DNA of 64,000 nt, taken from contig CM038919.1 in assembly GCA_021904315.1 (NCBI GenBank), forward strand, positions 12,269,666-12,333,665, in the 5' to 3' direction. Shown one piece after another: positions 1 through 10,876 of the stretch. The first letter of the stretch is position 1. Each line of letters opens with the position of its first letter. A program made the position numbers and the translations under genes. Below the pieces are notes generated by a model. It searched no databases, was not told the origin of the DNA, and saw only the letters and a list, made by a program, of their open reading frames with translations. Source of the DNA: Sphagnum magellanicum (Eukaryota > Streptophyta > Sphagnopsida > Sphagnales > Sphagnaceae).

Positions 1-544
1 TTATATTATTATGTGAAGGTTTATACAAAAGATTTCAAAATATAATGTAATTTTCAAAAGCTTTGAAATTTATATATAAATCTTTTTAGTGTTAAAAACA
101 CATGTTATAGTGTTTAATGAATGTTTTGAAAGTTTTTTATTCATCAAATATTTTTCAAATTAATTCACATGTTCCAATGATATATTATTCAAACCTTACT
201 ATATATATAAAAAATTATACTTTCAACACCAAATTAAATTACCACTTCTAAACGTGAAAAACTAAACAAATGTTACATTTGCTATGGCTCTTATTAATGT
301 CACTACACCTTAGTACAAACATGTTTATTGCAAAGGGAACTAAAAACATCAAGACAAAATGCTCACAAACATGGAACATAAAATTAAAAACATGTTAAGG
401 TTCTTTTCACACTAAAGAACACAAACTTGCAATGAAGAAAAAAAAATCAAAACATCAACACCAAAGAACTTAACCCAAATGCCAAACCAAAAATAAAATA
501 ATTAAATTAAGTAAAAAAGTAGTAACCATGAAAGTAACCTAGTT

Positions 545-1105
545 ATTTTCTCCTGCTTTAGTAACTAATGAGGACTTGACTAGTTGAACTTGAATTTATC
601 AACAAGGTAGTCCTTGAAAGCTTTATTAACAACCTTCTAATATGTTGGTGGTGGTTCAACTACTAGTAATGTGTCCTCTTCCTCGTTAGTCGCACCATGT
701 AATGTATCATAGCACAACAAAATTTCTAGGTGGCATGTGTTATTATCAAGTCTTTGAGTTACTACAATGTGCATATAATACCATTTTCCTTCGATTGTAA
801 TCAAATCAATGCCTTGGTCGTGAAAAATTTGGCATCTTTAAATTAAAACCTACTTAGTAACATAAAGTAAGTAGAATCGAGTAGGTTATTCTATAGTATA
901 GTAAAGGCAAATGTATAAGGAATGCCATGGATCAAAATCCACATATTCTTGATCAAGCCAACTAGCTTGGTGATGGTATGATTGCCATGTGTAAATTGTA
1001 GGGGGCATGTTTAAATAAAAGAAATTCAAATTTCTATATGAAATTCTCAATGATGATGTTTACATTAAAGCCTCCATCCAATAAAACATCTTCCATTGTG
1101 TTTTG
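545..1105 (-). pseudogene. Ty3/gypsy aspartic protease remnant
   Basis: This is a decayed copy of the retropepsin-like protease region of a Ty3/gypsy retrotransposon, read on the minus strand. The conserved VLLDGG active-site region lies at about 1071-1086. It is followed, with stops and frame changes, by segments reading APYNLHM, HGIPYTFAFTIL, LLDSTYFMLL and LITIEG, in the order expected for plant gypsy proteases. A further open stretch at about 560-830 ends near 546 and contains ILLCYD and VEPPPTY. In the intact element the protease would release the Gag and Pol proteins; this copy cannot do so. The neighbouring integrase tail at 1386-1660 is on the other strand, so the two belong to different insertions or to a rearranged one. 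The family call rests on remembered motif order, not on a database search. Confidence 0.65.
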
Positions 1106-1385
1106 CTTACTTGTATTTATATTACCACCATGTGGGGATCCATAGTTACATCATCCATATTGATAGCTAAAAATGGGAATTTCTTTTTCCCACTTGATGC
1201 AAATCTCCTTTTCTAAATTTTGAACAAGTACAAATTATTTAATGATAACAAGTGTTCCAATTCATAATGAAAATACAAGATTGTATTCATAAATCAAATC
1301 TCTATCTTTGATACTTACTTTTTTGAATTTAAAATACCAGTTATGAAACTATGGTAAAATGCATTCCCCTAAATTTCAAAGAAGG

Positions 1386-1787
1386 TGGTTTGGACCCTAT
1401 CAAGTCTAATATTGTTTACCAAACAACATAGTGTTATTAGTCACAATTGACAAGTTTGATCCTAATCTAGTGTTAATCAACATTAACAAGATTAAACCTT
1501 ATTAGTTTGTTGAAAATAGTACTTTGAAACCCATTATAGTTAACCCAAGTGACTTATTAATCAAAGAATTGGTTGTGGAAGAATTAGATGACCTATTGAC
1601 TAAAAAAGCAGTTGAAAAAAAACTTGGTAATTTATTATTTGTTGTTTGTCCCCAAAATAACACACATTTTACCATAGACCTAGGTGTCTATTCAGTAGGG
1701 GTTTGTATCCTAAAATGCACATTGTTTTCCAAGTGTTGTGTTTTTTTCCGCCATTGTTATAATATAAAAAATTGTTGTGACCCTTGA
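1386..1787 (+). pseudogene. Ty3/gypsy integrase C-terminal remnant
   Basis: Reading the plus strand from 1386 gives WFGPYQV, a stop, YCLPNNIVLLVTIDKFDP, then NLVLININ, KIKPY, a stop, and FVENSTLKPIIV. This is the usual end of a gypsy Pol polyprotein, the tail after the integrase core where GPY/F-type and VNVNKLKPY-type motifs occur. Two in-frame stops (TAA, TAG) break it. The open part from 1524 continues through an acidic stretch (ELVVEELDDL) to a stop at about 1785. In an intact element this region helps integrase bind chromatin or DNA. It is dead here and has no LTR that I can identify beside it. Confidence 0.65.
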
Positions 1788-3667
1788 TGCATTTCTCAGC
1801 TTTCTTATGTTTCTTGATTGTCAAAATGAGGCAATGAATGAAGGAGTTTTTGAAAGGTTGAAAGGACTAGCTAAGGAGAGAAAGAGAGTTGTGTAGAGAG
1901 AAATAGAGAAACATGTTAAAACTACAAGAGCTATCTACATTGAACCATTCATTTCATGACCATCACTAGATAAAGAAGAAGGTGCAAATGAAATAACATG
2001 AGCCACATCTGCTTGCTTTTTTACTATTTTTGTGATTGATTTTGGGAATTATTCCTAGAATATTTTTGGAATATTTTTGAAAAAGTCTTCAAAAAAATCT
2101 TTAAAAATCATGATAATTTTCTTTATAGTACTTTAATAAGCCTTGCATTAATTTTTTTTTCAAAGTATGTCATTTAGAAAAAAAAAAGTTATTAAACATG
2201 TCTTTTTACTATTTAAAAACATTAGTTATAATGTTTTGTTAGTGTTTTTTCATATTTTTTATTCATTTGATTAATTTCAAATTTATTCACAAGTTCCCAT
2301 GATATATTATGAATGTTATCATATAAACAAACCTTATAATTTTAACACAAAATTAAATTACATTTTCAATAACATAAAACATCAAGCACTAGTTACACTT
2401 GTTGTGGTATGTGTTACTATGACTGCATCCAGAAGAACTTGAGTATTTTGGATGAGGATAAAATTTAAAAGAAGTGGAAATAACTTTACGTCACTTGGAA
2501 GAACCCTTAATGAAGAACTAGAAGCAGCTTTATGCACAGCTTTTGACGATTTGCACAACTAACTTTTACCATTGTCATCAACATTTCCAACTTTGAAAAA
2601 AAAAAAAACCTAGTTAATTTTCAAACTGTTGTAGAAGTACAACCTTCATTAACCTTTGTGATTCAACTAGCAATAGGTGGCTTGTTTGAGGAAAATGTTC
2701 ACCATCAACTTATTTTGCACACAACTTAACCACAAACAAAACCTAGACCTAAATATCTGGTGATCTGATGTAAAGGAAAATATGTAGTTGAAGAGATGGG
2801 TTCACAATGTAACTAGATTAGGATATGCCAATTAGTTGAACCTAAGGAGGTGCAAAAAATGTTGGTGTGGATATGGGTTCCAAAGAATGAAAGTGCGTTA
2901 ATAAAGTTGGTTTGGGAGGCCTATTTGATATTCATTAGATTACACCAAGAACCAAACTGTTAAAAAAATTTCTACGAATTTGGGAAGAAATTGAAGATGA
3001 CAAAATTCATGCGACAGAGTGTGGTAAGAAATTTACCATTGACCAAATTTGATAAAAAAAATTTAAATATCCATTTAGAAGGACCAGTGGATGTAGTTAA
3101 TACATTGGTTAAAGATGCAAAAAAGGCCTTAAAAAAGATTATTGGATCTAATGTTTTTGTGGAGAAGGAGAAATGGAATGTAGTGCAAATGAAAAAAAAG
3201 TTCCAACCATGATACCACAACAATAGGTACACACAACATAAACATCTTTAAAATCCTATGTACAATTCTAATTAAATGTACTTAGATTGTAAAAACTCTC
3301 AAGAAACAAAAATGAAAAGAAAGTGTGTTATTCTCCATTACAATTTTGAAAAGAAAACACTAGAATAGATAATTCATTTTTTCATTGGGTGAAAATCTTT
3401 TAAGGTGTACCACACAAGATAAAAGAGGCTTAGTCCTTATTGTAGTCTTTTTCACTAGTAGAGATTAGCCAAAACGTAATCACTCCATTTATGACTACAT
3501 GTGACTTGTAGTTATTTGTGATTAGATTTGGGAATATTTGCAATTACAAGATTGAATTTCAACTATTTTGGTCATTCTCACAACTATGATGCAACTATTA
3601 GAAATTTCATCCTATTGGTTGGATCAATTTTGCATTTATTTTCATTCATTGATAGGTTTATATGTCT
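1788..3667. other. AT-rich DNA with one short unassigned reading frame
   Basis: No recognisable gene. A 73-codon frame at 2991-3212 (plus strand) is lysine-rich and includes HLEGPVDVVNTLVKDAKKALKK. It may be a fragment of a decayed mobile-element protein, but I cannot name the family. The remainder is A/T runs and stop-filled sequence. Confidence 0.4.
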
Positions 3668-3675
3668 CATTAGTC
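3668..3675 (+). repeat. Target site duplication of hAT-1 (left)
   Basis: The 8-bp sequence CATTAGTC lies directly before the left terminal inverted repeat. An identical copy lies directly after the right end at 7108-7115. Eight base pairs is the hallmark duplication length of hAT transposons. Confidence 0.93.
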
Positions 3676-3784
3676 CAGGCCTCATAAAATTTGGCATTCT
3701 AGTTTTAGGTGCCAAATTTGCCAAAAATAAAAACTCAAAGTTGCCAAAATTAAGTCGTTGTCTTTATGTCTGAGTTTATGACTT

Positions 3785-4773
3785 AGCGGCTAGCAGCTAT
3801 TCAATAGCTGCTAGCATTGTAGATCTTAGTGCACACAACTCTAGTAGCTTTTAATAGTTTCTCAATTGCATGAGCAACTTGTGGAAATATTATTTATATG
3901 ATTAGCAGTTCGAGATCCAGAGATATATACAAAACAGTACTGAATGTGCATGATCAACAGGCCGTCAGAAGACAACAAATCATATGAGTGAAGAATTATG
4001 TGTCAAGGGGCTGATCCGAGGAAGAGATTTTTTTTCTTACAAAGTAGCTTCGGGACCACCTTACCTGCAGTAGCGAGAAGACGTTGAAGAATAGGAACTC
4101 TTGTTAGAAGTTGATGATGCGCATGTTGCAACAATAGCAACATTAGTGCAGCTTGCATCGTTCATACAAGATTTCGTAGGATCATGATCAACCTCCTCAA
4201 GTACTTGCAGTTGGACGTATCCGGCATCGTGAGTTACAGCAACTACGTCAACTTCCGTGATGACATCAATGCTTCTAATTTCCTCCATCGTTGCAGCTTG
4301 GGCCTCCGACCCGGCATCAACGACTTGATTAGATCGGTTTGAAGACGTAGATGTCAATTCCATCATTATTTCAATCCCGTGAACTGATGCACTAAAATCT
4401 AAATCTCTAGATCACGATTGAGGTAAGTCTTAGAGATCTACAAATTTCCCTTGTCTACAAAGCTTCAAGTACTAAAACATCAGCAAACATCAGTGCTCAT
4501 GCATGTACATAAAGTTCTTATCAATCTCGAAAGTTTTAGATCACTCTCGAGAATCATAGAGGAGAAAAAACAAGCAAAAAAGAAAACAATAACAACAACT
4601 CTTGCTCTAGAATTAAACCATGCACTAGATCATGAGAGAGGAAGGAAGGTAGAATGAGGAGATGGAAAAAGCTCCTTGCTAGATATACACAGAGGATTGT
4701 GATGTTTTGAGAAGAGAACTAGTTGTGTATGCGGCTAGCGGCTATTCAATAACCGCTATTGTGGCCACAATAG
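3785..4773. mobile_element. Probable nested insertion bounded by palindromic repeats inside hAT-1
   Basis: Two related sequences, about 945 bp apart, frame this stretch. The left copy (3789-3815) is a perfect palindrome with 13-bp arms around one base. The right copy (4734-4760) is the same motif with a few changes, followed by a perfect 18-bp palindrome at 4756-4773. Next to them, short inverted matches of the type CACAACT...AGT face each other. The stretch lies between the element end and the transposase start, where only a leader is expected. It carries a 101-codon minus-strand frame. A second element inserted in hAT-1 fits, but I cannot find a clear target duplication, so this remains an inference. 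Confidence 0.4.
4061..4366 (-). CDS. Hypothetical Ser/Thr-rich 101-residue frame within hAT-1 insertion
   Basis: An ATG-started minus-strand frame of 101 residues, rich in Ser, Thr, Asp and Glu and ending in a Ser-rich tail. I do not recognise a domain. Its last codons overlap CAG|GTAAGG (about 4062-4071 on the minus strand), a textbook 5' splice site, so the frame may be an exon rather than a whole gene. It could be a captured host exon carried by the nested insertion, or chance coding. There is no homology evidence for function. Confidence 0.25.
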   Translation of the reverse strand: MMELTSTSSNRSNQVVDAGSEAQAATMEEIRSIDVITEVDVVAVTHDAGYVQLQVLEEVDHDPTKSCMNDASCTNVAIVATCASSTSNKSSYSSTSSRYCR

Positions 4774-4823
4774 TGCGGGCGGCATAGGAGTTTTGATTAG
4801 TTTCAACCACCAACCTGTCATTT

Positions 4824-6987
4824 TTGGGTATCATGAGTCACCAGACCCCCTTTCAGGAGAAGCATAAAATCAAATTCGGCCTTGCTCCTGTTCAACGTGC
4901 GCCAGATGGAACCGTTACGATAGTCCAATGCCTGTTCTACGTGCACTTCGGACGTGAGAAACGCGATGGCCCAGCCGTTAAGAGGCAGCGCACGAAGAAT
5001 GTGCAATTGTTCCAGTTTCCATTTTGCCCTGAATGTTACAAAAGCCATATGCAATCGTAACACACTGATGAATGGGTGAAATGCCAGACTCTTTCTCCTG
5101 CAAACAAATTGGCGTATTTCAACAAGAAGGAGGCGACGGGGATCAACACATTTCTCGACAAGGACCGTGACAACTTGACGTTTGCTATATCGCAGCCAAC
5201 CATTTTCGATGATATTGTTGGGAATCTGTTTTTCAATCCCAAGCAAGACGAGGAAGACGACGATTCGAAACCAATCACCAAAGCAAACGCCATGAAACTG
5301 TTCAAGTTGTAGGAAGACGGATCACACCTGGTCATCATCAAGAACTCGCTGCATTTGAATCTCGCAATTAAACACGTGTCTATTGGATTGTCGTTTCGCC
5401 AACCTGCAGCTGTCATCACCCAGCATCAAAACCTGTGCAAGAACTCAAAGCTTGCGGGCCTCAACGATCACATGGTGGGACAGTTTGTCCGAGTGCTCCT
5501 CGCCATCGCCTTGCAGTCGATGTCCACCATTATGAATCAAAAACATGTATGGGCATTTTCATTGGCTGCTGACACCAGCTCGCATATGGGAGTTTCTTTA
5601 TTCGATCAGCGTATTCGAATCTGCGTTGAAGGGGTGCTCTACAACCTCCATATGGTCTTGGTTCCATTCTTTGAATGACATCTGGCCGTCAACTACGTGA
5701 AACTCATCAAAACCATGTTCGATACTCTCTGCCCAGATTGGCGCTCCAAATTGATTTCGATCAGCTCTGACGGGGAGAACACGATGACCGGTCGACATGG
5801 AAGAGTTGTCACCCTGCTCGAGAAGGAGTGCAACAACCCTGTGCTCCGAATTTGGTGCATCCCACATCAATTGGACATTGTCGTCAAGAACGCCACACAA
5901 AATGTTTTGGATCAGGCGTTTTACAAAGTAGCCCATGCCTATTCTGTTCATCTTCGAGTGCAACAAAATCTGATCACGGACATGGGATCCAAATGCCCGA
6001 AAGACACAACGCATTGGGTTGCATTTGGTAGCATTTTGCACTGGCTTCTTCAGAATTATCGCCGATTGATGATCCACAACGTCGCGAAACGCCCCCGTTC
6101 AGGCGCCGTCGAAAATGTGGTGGGTTATTGTGGCTGCTATTTCACCATTGTTTGATAGGATTGCAATCATGTTCACCAAGATCTAGGCCTGCAACATCGT
6201 GATCTCGCAGCAACGACAAGAAATGTCGAAATTGGTCGTTGATATTGTCGCAGGTCTGGACATCCACCTTGCCATCGATGAGGCGTTGGAAGGGGTTGAT
6301 CCGTTGACCATCATCACGCGAAGCGATTGGTTCATTCTGAAAGATTCTGTCGTCATGCACATTCAAGATCAGGGGTCTTGGGTTCGTGACTTGTACAATG
6401 CTCTCTCTGACACTGGCAAACAGACAACTTTGAAAGAAATCACTATCTTTGGGATTTCTATTGTTGCAAATGTATCGCAGATACAAGCTGAGCATGATTC
6501 GAACAACAACGCCCGGGAGTAGGAAGCACCCCCTGTTATGCCTGCGTATCTCGTCAAGATCCGCCCTGTCGCATTCATCCAAGATGTGTTAGATCCATAT
6601 CGTGCTCATTTCTCGAAACATTGGTCTCAACAGCATATCGATGACGTGGAAAAAGAACATCGACAGTTGCGTGCGGTATACGATAACGAGCTGCATGTCG
6701 CGAAGGCATTCGATCAGTATGACGAAAACACATTTTTTAACGATGCGTGGGACGTTGTCAAGGGGCGATTCAATGGTCTACGCCAGTTTTGTGGTGGATT
6801 GGCGACAACGTTTCCCAATATGGCGGTTGTTGAAAGCGATTTTTTGATGGTCAAGTGGGAAAAGAACGACACTCGCACAAGCCTGACCAGCCTGGCGCTG
6901 GTTGGTGTCATGCAGGCGAAGCAATTCAAGCTCTTAAAGGCCCTTTTCAAACGTCAAAACGTTGCAAACAATGGCGGCAACCCTTGA
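4824..6987 (+). pseudogene. hAT-1 transposase, zinc-finger/hAT type, with stops and a frameshift
   Basis: This is the cut-and-paste transposase of hAT-1, broken in at least six places. An N-terminal zinc-finger-like segment reads CLFY, then CYKSHMQS followed by a stop and H, so one expected Cys is Tyr here. The core contains LISISSDGENTMTG and RIWCIPHQLDIVV, typical of an RNase H-like hAT core. The C-terminal part (about 6630-6930) has FFNDAWDVVKGRF and VESDFLMVKWEK, which occupies the position of the hAT dimerisation region. In-frame stops lie near 5058, 5310 (TAG), 5676 (TGA), 6184 (TAG) and 6520 (TAG), and the frame shifts by one near 6085-6100 in a C-run. From memory the closest relatives are hAT-like proteins annotated in oomycetes rather than typical plant Ac-like transposases; this needs a search. 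Confidence 0.85.
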
Positions 6988-7107
6988 AATTCACTTTCTG
7001 ACATTAAAATACACACACTGCCAATTTTGCCAAAATTACCCAAAGAAAGTTGCCAAAATTAAATTAATTTTGGCAAAGTTGGCATTTGCCACAGACTATG
7101 AGGCCTG

Positions 7108-7115
7108 CATTAGTC
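7108..7115 (+). repeat. Target site duplication of hAT-1 (right)
   Basis: CATTAGTC follows the right inverted repeat immediately and is identical to the left copy at 3668-3675. Confidence 0.93.
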
Positions 7116-8560
7116 ACAATAGTCACCAAATTAGTTGCATCCTAAAGGTATTCTACAATGACATAAGGGTATATTTTAATGTATGCAATATATGTATATA
7201 TATATAGTTCATATAATGAATATCAAAATTAATACTTGAACTTTGAAATTTGTTATTCCAATTTAACTTCAAAAACATTATTCGATTTAAAAATTGATAT
7301 TTGAATTTTGAATTACTATTTTGGAATCTTAAATTTATATTTAATTCAAAAAATTATTGATTGAGTTATAATGGTTTTTTCTACTTATCGATAATAAATC
7401 ACTTTTACAAATAATTGTAAATGATTATGTTTATTGAATATATGTCACATTAAACAATTATTGTTATAAAATAGACTTGTATATCATATAATTTATAATT
7501 TTATATTAAAAGAAATAACTAATGTAATTAATGTGAGATTACTTTAAAATGATTGTAATTACTTCAAATAAGAATTTATTAGTATGTGCATAATTATTTT
7601 TTAATTGAACATAATTATTTGCAACCTATCATTTATAACTTCAAACTTGAATTAGAATTTTGGAAAAATTATAGTATAGTTAAAATAATGATTTTACTGA
7701 TTTTAATTTCACAAATTATTATTCAATATTTTAGTTTTTAGTTTCAAAATTCGGTGATTAATCATCTATGATAAATATTTTATTGTAATTTTACAGTAAT
7801 TATGAAAATTAATGTTACATTTAACAAATTATTGTATTTATAGTTAATAATTACAAAGAGAAAAAAATTACTTGACCTACAGTAAATGTAATTATACAAT
7901 AAGTAATGTAATTAGTTGAATATGAATTTTAAAATAAAATTGTGTAAAAATTTACTTTCTATTAACAATTGTTAATTCATTATTTATAATTTTAAAATAA
8001 ATTTCATATTTAATTTTAAAATTATATTCATTAAATTAATTTTACGTTAATAATAATATTTGTAATTGGAATAGATTCTAAAAATTAATAAAATATTTTA
8101 ATTATTTAATTATTTATGAATTATGTATTAATAACTTGTGAGTAAGTAGATAGTTAGTTTGTCAAATATTAAGAAATTAATACTTATTTAAATAATTAAT
8201 AATGAATACTGAATATTTGTAGTGTATAATTTATAATTTAAATATATGTAAATTTAATCATTATGAATTAAATGATGATCTAATTATTTCATGAACCATG
8301 TACTTGAATTGTTTATAAATCTAAAAACTAAAAAAATAAGACAGGAAGAAAGTTTTGGAATTAAAACATAGTTTGTGAGGAACTTGTAACTTCAAAATTT
8401 ATCCAATATTGTTTATTCTTCATTCTTATTTTGAACACTATATAAAAAATGGGGTGTGGTCATCCAATTTCACATTAAGAAATTTGTGCACATGGGATGA
8501 GCTAATCAAAAGGTGCAACGCAAAACAAAAAAATAAATTATGCACAATTCTAAAGTACTT
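7116..8560. other. Very AT-rich DNA without genes
   Basis: Mostly A/T with dense stops in every frame. I see no coding signal or RNA gene, and only a few simple AT motifs. Confidence 0.7.
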
Positions 8561-8567
8561 ACCTTCC

Positions 8568-8745
8568 CAACCTACTTATTTACTTAGCTAGGTAGGTACC
8601 TACCTATATGAGTTAAAATATTTAGCCTAGGAAAGGTAGAACCTACCTACTTACTTTTCTACTCAATTAAGTAGGTAGGTATGTAACCTAGGTTTGTAGG
8701 CACTTATTTATGTACCTACCTAGGTACCTACCAACCTAATATTAA
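8568..8745. repeat. Cluster of GTAGGTACCTAC-type tetranucleotide palindromes
   Basis: Short runs of AGGT and ACCT alternate, giving nested palindromes such as TAGGTAGGTACCTACCTA near 8590-8607 and a similar cluster near 8718-8736. Because the two tetranucleotides are complementary, the stretch can fold on itself in many registers. It looks like a degenerate (AGGT)n microsatellite that has flipped strand. Confidence 0.65.
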
Positions 8746-8858
8746 TATATTTATTAAATTAAAATTTAAAATTCCACATGGCATATTTACATTGGGCCAT
8801 GTGTTATAATATAAGATCATCCAAACGTTTGAATTAAACGTCCTAGATTATTTCAAAG

Positions 8859-8887
8859 TAATAATAATAATAATAATAATAATAATA
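8859..8887. repeat. (TAA)n microsatellite
   Basis: About nine uninterrupted TAA units in AT-rich DNA. Confidence 0.9.
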
Positions 8888-8978
8888 TTTTAAATAATCA
8901 AATATTAAGACACGTGGTAACGCATCATTTGCCTTCAATTGTGACCAAAATAGTTGCATATTAGTCGCATGTGACAAT

Positions 8979-10010
8979 ATGTATATAATGGAGTCAAAGG
9001 ATGAATTTGTATTTATTGATTGTTTCTTTCATCCAATACTCTTTGTCATTTGCAAGGTGAATACTCTGAAAAACATATTAGCTGTAGGGGAGAAGGAAAA
9101 GGCAGTGTTACAAAAGGAATTAGATAAGGAGAGAGAAATTCAAAAGGGGTATAAGCATAATGTGGAAATTTGGAAGAAAAGTAGGTTAAAGGTTGAATAG
9201 AAGATTAAAGTGCTCATTAAGAAACTGTAGGTTGAGAATGAAGAGTTCAAAAGTAACACAACACAACTGAAGTCATAGGAGGAAGAATTGCAGGATTTAA
9301 AGTAGAAGGTTTAAATTTGGGAAACCACAAAGTAGAAGTGGATAGAGGCATCGTTTCTTCATAATAAATAACAAGAGGCTTTGGATAGTCAAGTGAAAGC
9401 ACTAAGGAAAAAAAAAAAAGGGAAAATGTTATGATAGATTTGAAATTGATAAATTTGAAAAATGTGTTTCTGTTGTAGTTTAAGGAAATTTGAAAAAAGA
9501 CAATAGAGGTAGAAAGACAGTAGTTAATGGAGGACAAAAAGGAATATCAAAGGAATCTGCAGCACATATAAGTACAATGGAGATGGCACAAGAACAAAGA
9601 AAGAGTTTGGATCCAGTTGGTGTCAAGAAAAGGCTAGAGGATTATGAACAAATGTTATAGTAATATACTCTAATGAGGACAAAGAACAAGATGAAGGATT
9701 CTAAGGTAGAGTTTGAGGAATGGTGGGAGGTTGTAGAGGAATATTTTATGAAGGAGTTGGAGAAAAGTATGGTTCAGCATAGAGATGATGAAAGGATTTT
9801 GAGGTACAAATTGGAAACTCATTAAAAAAATTTTCTAGAGTTTATTTGTGGTAGTTCAACAAGTATAAAGGTATTAGGCCAAGGTGAAGAAGATGAGGTA
9901 GGGCCTAGTGGAATAACATAGGAGGAGGAAGTGTAGACTTAGAAACCTTATAGGATTTCAAAAGTGGAGCAATTCAAGAGGAGGAGGTATAACTAAAGTA
10001 ACCATAGGAC
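8979..10010 (+). pseudogene. Decayed coiled-coil coding region, possibly a retrotransposon ORF
   Basis: The plus strand codes for a Lys/Glu/Gln-rich coiled coil, including EKEKAVLQKELDKEREIQ and later EEELQDLK and EALDSQVKALRKKK. Between 9198 and 9368 the same frame meets seven stops, five TAG and two TAA, each at a position where Gln would suit the heptads. The frame then slips at an A-run near 9409-9420 and decays further. A solo LTR interrupts the region at 10015, and related-looking sequence resumes after 10877. Coiled-coil ORFs of this kind occur in some plant retrotransposons, but I do not recognise a defining domain, so the family is unassigned. Confidence 0.5.
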
Positions 10011-10014
10011 CTTA

Positions 10015-10872
10015 TGTAGTGCGAAACTAGGTCGCCGCGCAAAACTAAACGCCGGCTGATCTTGAGATTTAGATTGCCTGATCAGCCGTTATCTCATTAC
10101 GGCGCCCCATTAACTATTGCATGAAGTTGCATGGCCTGCTTGGTGTGTGCTGAGTGATCCAAGAAGATTGGCGGTTGGAAATTATGAGGAGGGATGGAGT
10201 CGAATTGATGGAGAGGAGCAAGAATGGCGGCCAACGGCGGGAGCTGGATGGAACGGAGTGGCAGGAGATTCGAGAAGCTTCAAGAGGAAGCTAACGGAAG
10301 TCTGATGAGTTTTTGGGGTAGCTTAATTATGAGGAGAAGAGGAATTAGAGAGTATCAGCTGATCTTAGGAGATGAAGGAGGCAGAAGAAGTGATCCTTGT
10401 GAGGAGAGCAAGGAGAAGCTCTGTTAGTGAGAATAGCTGGGCTGAATTCTAGAACTTTCCGTTGTGCCTGGTAGTCAGTTGAGCTATGGCAGAGGAATTA
10501 TAGAGAAAGAGACTAGACAACATTGGAGATCTGATGTTTTTGTGAGCCTTTGCTGGAAAGCAAGCTTGTGCTTTCGGGGAATGTACATAATGTGTAATGT
10601 AATGAAAGGGTTTCGTTTTGCTGGCATTTGTATGAATGTCCAAGGCAGGGGATGGACGCTGTAAAGCTCGCTCTGTTGTTGCGTGGAATGCAAGACACTT
10701 GTATGTCTCTGATCTTGTGATGTTCATCTGCAAGCGTCAGGAGGCAGTTAGTATGCCGTGTACGATCAAAGGTCTGAATCCTATAGAGTAGATAAGGAAA
10801 ACACGAACGCTTGGGTTCGTTGAAGGCATTCTGTGTGCTGAGTGTTTTTCGGACCCTCTCTTTTTGGTTACA
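10015..10872. mobile_element. Solo LTR, 858 bp
   Basis: A block of mid-GC, CpG-containing sequence sits inside AT-rich pseudogene DNA. It starts TGTAGTG and ends GTTACA, so the termini are TGTA...TACA, the inverted TG...CA ends of LTR retrotransposons. CTTA occurs on both sides (10011-10014 and 10873-10876), consistent with a short target duplication; the fifth base does not match. There is no internal coding region and no second LTR, as expected after recombination between two LTRs. Short frames inside it (for example 10117-10305) have no support. Superfamily cannot be assigned without the internal part. Confidence 0.72.
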
Positions 10873-10876
10873 CTTA

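Larger units (their letters stand above)
3676..7107 (+). mobile_element. hAT-1: complete hAT-superfamily DNA transposon, inactive transposase
   Basis: A 3432-bp element bounded by terminal inverted repeats CAGGCCTCATA (3676-3686) and TATGAGGCCTG (7097-7107), flanked by identical 8-bp duplications CATTAGTC. CAG/CTG termini and an 8-bp duplication are standard for hAT elements. Both ends carry several subterminal TTGCCAAA/TTTGGCAA motifs (about 3692-3750 and 7019-7090), the kind of site hAT transposases bind. The interior holds a transposase pseudogene on the plus strand and a probable nested insertion near the left end. The coding part is visibly richer in G, C and CpG than the AT-rich flanks, which suggests a different origin or a younger age. 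The element could still be mobilised in trans, because its ends are intact. Confidence 0.93.

Noticed and set aside
5598..6077. 159-codon minus-strand frame in hAT-1
   Set aside because: It is antisense to the transposase core, which has clear family motifs on the plus strand.
10117..10427. Overlapping short frames in the solo LTR
   Set aside because: Short, overlapping in different frames, and inside an LTR-like sequence with no expected coding content.
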